Below, piece after piece: positions 63,192 to 64,000 of a stretch of DNA of 64,000 bases. The DNA comes from Bradyrhizobium yuanmingense (lineage in GTDB: Bacteria > Pseudomonadota > Alphaproteobacteria > Rhizobiales > Xanthobacteraceae). Position 1 is the first letter of the stretch, and each line of letters opens with the position of its first letter. The stretch is from contig NZ_JARFML010000007.1 in the NCBI RefSeq assembly GCF_029167105.1, positions 202,036-266,035 on the forward strand. The letters run 5' to 3'. The notes under the pieces were generated by a model. It saw only the letters and a program-made list of their open reading frames with translations, was not told the DNA's origin and searched no databases. The position numbers and the translations under genes were made by a program.

Positions 63192-63584
63192 TCAACGAGC
63201 GCCGAGCTGACGACGAACCCCTGCAATGCGCCTGGAGGTGGACGGCGTGGCTTGAGGGGCCTCTGGCCGCCAGGAACGAGCCACAAGGGTGGACAGCTCT
63301 CGCAGCTTCGTCAGGTTTGATTGGGCGTGTCTGAGCAGCCGCGAGAGATTGGCTGGGGTGAGCCTGGCAGTATCGACCCACGTCGTCAGCGGCGGCAGCA
63401 AAGCCCCTGCGCGCGCACGGACCGAGTGTGGCGCAGGCTTGCTGTGTTGGCCGGCGGACCTACTAACCGCCCGGCGGTGCAGCCCGCTCAACACATCCAT
63501 TCGCTTGCTGTACAGAGTCATCGCTGTGACGAAGACAAGCAGGATAGCTTCAGCCCCCAGAATGACGAGCAGTTCTTCCGGCAT
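63192..63584 (-). CDS. small single-helix membrane protein, hypothetical
   Basis: 130 residues if translation begins at ATG 63584. The N-terminus EELLVILGAEAILLVFVTAMTLYS is a membrane helix; the rest is basic and Arg/Leu/Thr-rich, probably cytoplasmic and helical. The frame is open upstream to 63827, but that part has no protein character. No motif recognised. Ribosome site weak (GAGA). Confidence 0.4.
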   Translation of the reverse strand: MPEELLVILGAEAILLVFVTAMTLYSKRMDVLSGLHRRAVSRSAGQHSKPAPHSVRARAGALLPPLTTWVDTARLTPANLSRLLRHAQSNLTKLRELSTLVARSWRPEAPQATPSTSRRIAGVRRQLGAR

Positions 63585-63933
63585 GCGCAATCTCGATTGT
63601 GAGGCGGAGAGGTCGTTCGGAATACGATCTGACGAGGGGCGCATTGAATCAACTATTAATTCGTCGCGATCGTTAAATTGTCGCCTCAATTTTGAGCGCA
63701 GCCGAGCAACCCATAGAGGGTGGCAATGCGGCCGCAATAGGATGCATCTGCGGGGACGATCTGGTGCGGCCGTATTGATAATGCGCAAACGGATTATTTT
63801 GGTCCGGCCATTATATTTAATTGACAATTAAATTAAATAAATTAAACAAGACGTGTGGTTGCCGCGGGACTGACGGTGTCAGCCCTGCCAGCGGATCCGA
63901 GCCTCAGTTTTGCGTTTGCGAGGGGATCGGCAG
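63585..63933. other. intergenic region with A+T island
   Basis: No supported gene. A nearly pure A+T block lies at about 63808-63850 (AATTAAATTAAATAAATTAAA), similar to other islands in this locus, and precedes a plus-strand gene at 63934 that probably uses it as promoter. Confidence 0.4.
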
Positions 63934-64000
63934 ATGTATCGAACCTTCGGCTCCGTCGTGGCGGTCGCCATCATGCTCGGAGGAGTTCAATGGGCGGGGG
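63934..64000 (+). CDS. start of a gene with signal-peptide-like N-terminus (cut by window end)
   Basis: ATG 63934 has AGGGG about 9 nt upstream. The 22 residues visible (MYRTFGSVVAVAIMLGGVQWAG) have one basic residue followed by a hydrophobic core, like a Sec signal peptide. The rest lies outside the window, so the function is unknown. Confidence 0.5.
   Translation, partial: MYRTFGSVVAVAIMLGGVQWAG

Overview
This 64 kb window looks like chromosome from a high-G+C alphaproteobacterium, most likely Bradyrhizobium or a close relative. The reasons are H-NS-family proteins of the rhizobial type (W-S-G-R-G tail motif), a small Cys-pair protein of a kind I recall from Bradyrhizobium, an EPS cluster combined with a PrsD/PrsE-like type I exporter, and sharp A+T-rich islands between genes. 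The genus is an inference from protein style, not from a search.

Left edge, 1-4.7 kb: ordinary chromosome. It holds a TIGR01777 epimerase (5'-truncated by the window), a LysR regulator divergent from a tautomerase, a short DnaB-like ATPase, lipB, a FliN/FliM-type SpoA protein and tRNA-Leu(GAG). Next comes about 2 kb with almost no recognisable genes apart from one 74-residue Cys-pair protein. An accessory block then starts with a small ORF, a PqqD-HprK fusion and a nucleotidyltransferase, followed by two H-NS paralogues.

10.9-20.8 kb: the core of a Wzx/Wzy-type polysaccharide locus. On the minus strand are the polyprenyl-phosphate sugar transferase, a large Wzy-like membrane protein and a Wzc-type co-polymerase/tyrosine kinase. 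A 298-bp A+T-rich divergent region separates them from rmlC-rmlB-rmlD-rmlA (dTDP-L-rhamnose) on the plus strand.

20.9-32.1 kb: a 2426-residue secreted multidomain protein with an N,N-dimethylformamidase-beta-like domain, five DUF4082 modules and VCBS, cadherin-like and Ig-like repeats. It contains a nearly perfect 1167-bp tandem duplication. It is followed by a 106-residue ORF and an HlyB/HlyD-type secretion pair.

32.7-52.4 kb: sugar-nucleotide and glycosyltransferase genes. They include an Alg13-like/Alg14-like (PssE/PssD) pair split by 7 kb; a Gfo/Idh oxidoreductase, hexapeptide acetyltransferase and DegT aminotransferase resembling the WbpB/WbpD/WbpE route to 2,3-diacetamido sugars; a Wzx flippase; an epimerase; a second DegT enzyme plus a 5' remnant of another; GT2 and GT4 enzymes; an O-antigen-ligase/Wzy-like protein; a deacetylase; and two methyltransferases. 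No Wza-type outer-membrane exporter and no UDP-sugar 6-dehydrogenase is visible, so the system needs genes outside the window.

53.8-62.8 kb: a GMC oxidoreductase/aldo-keto reductase pair, then a beta-helix/W-rich/RTX-like secreted protein followed by a PrtD/PrtE (PrsD/PrsE)-type ABC exporter and adaptor, ending at a strong stem-loop. In rhizobia such exporters secrete EPS-trimming glycanases, which fits this location. The last 1.2 kb holds small ORFs and the start of a gene encoding a signal-peptide-like N-terminus.
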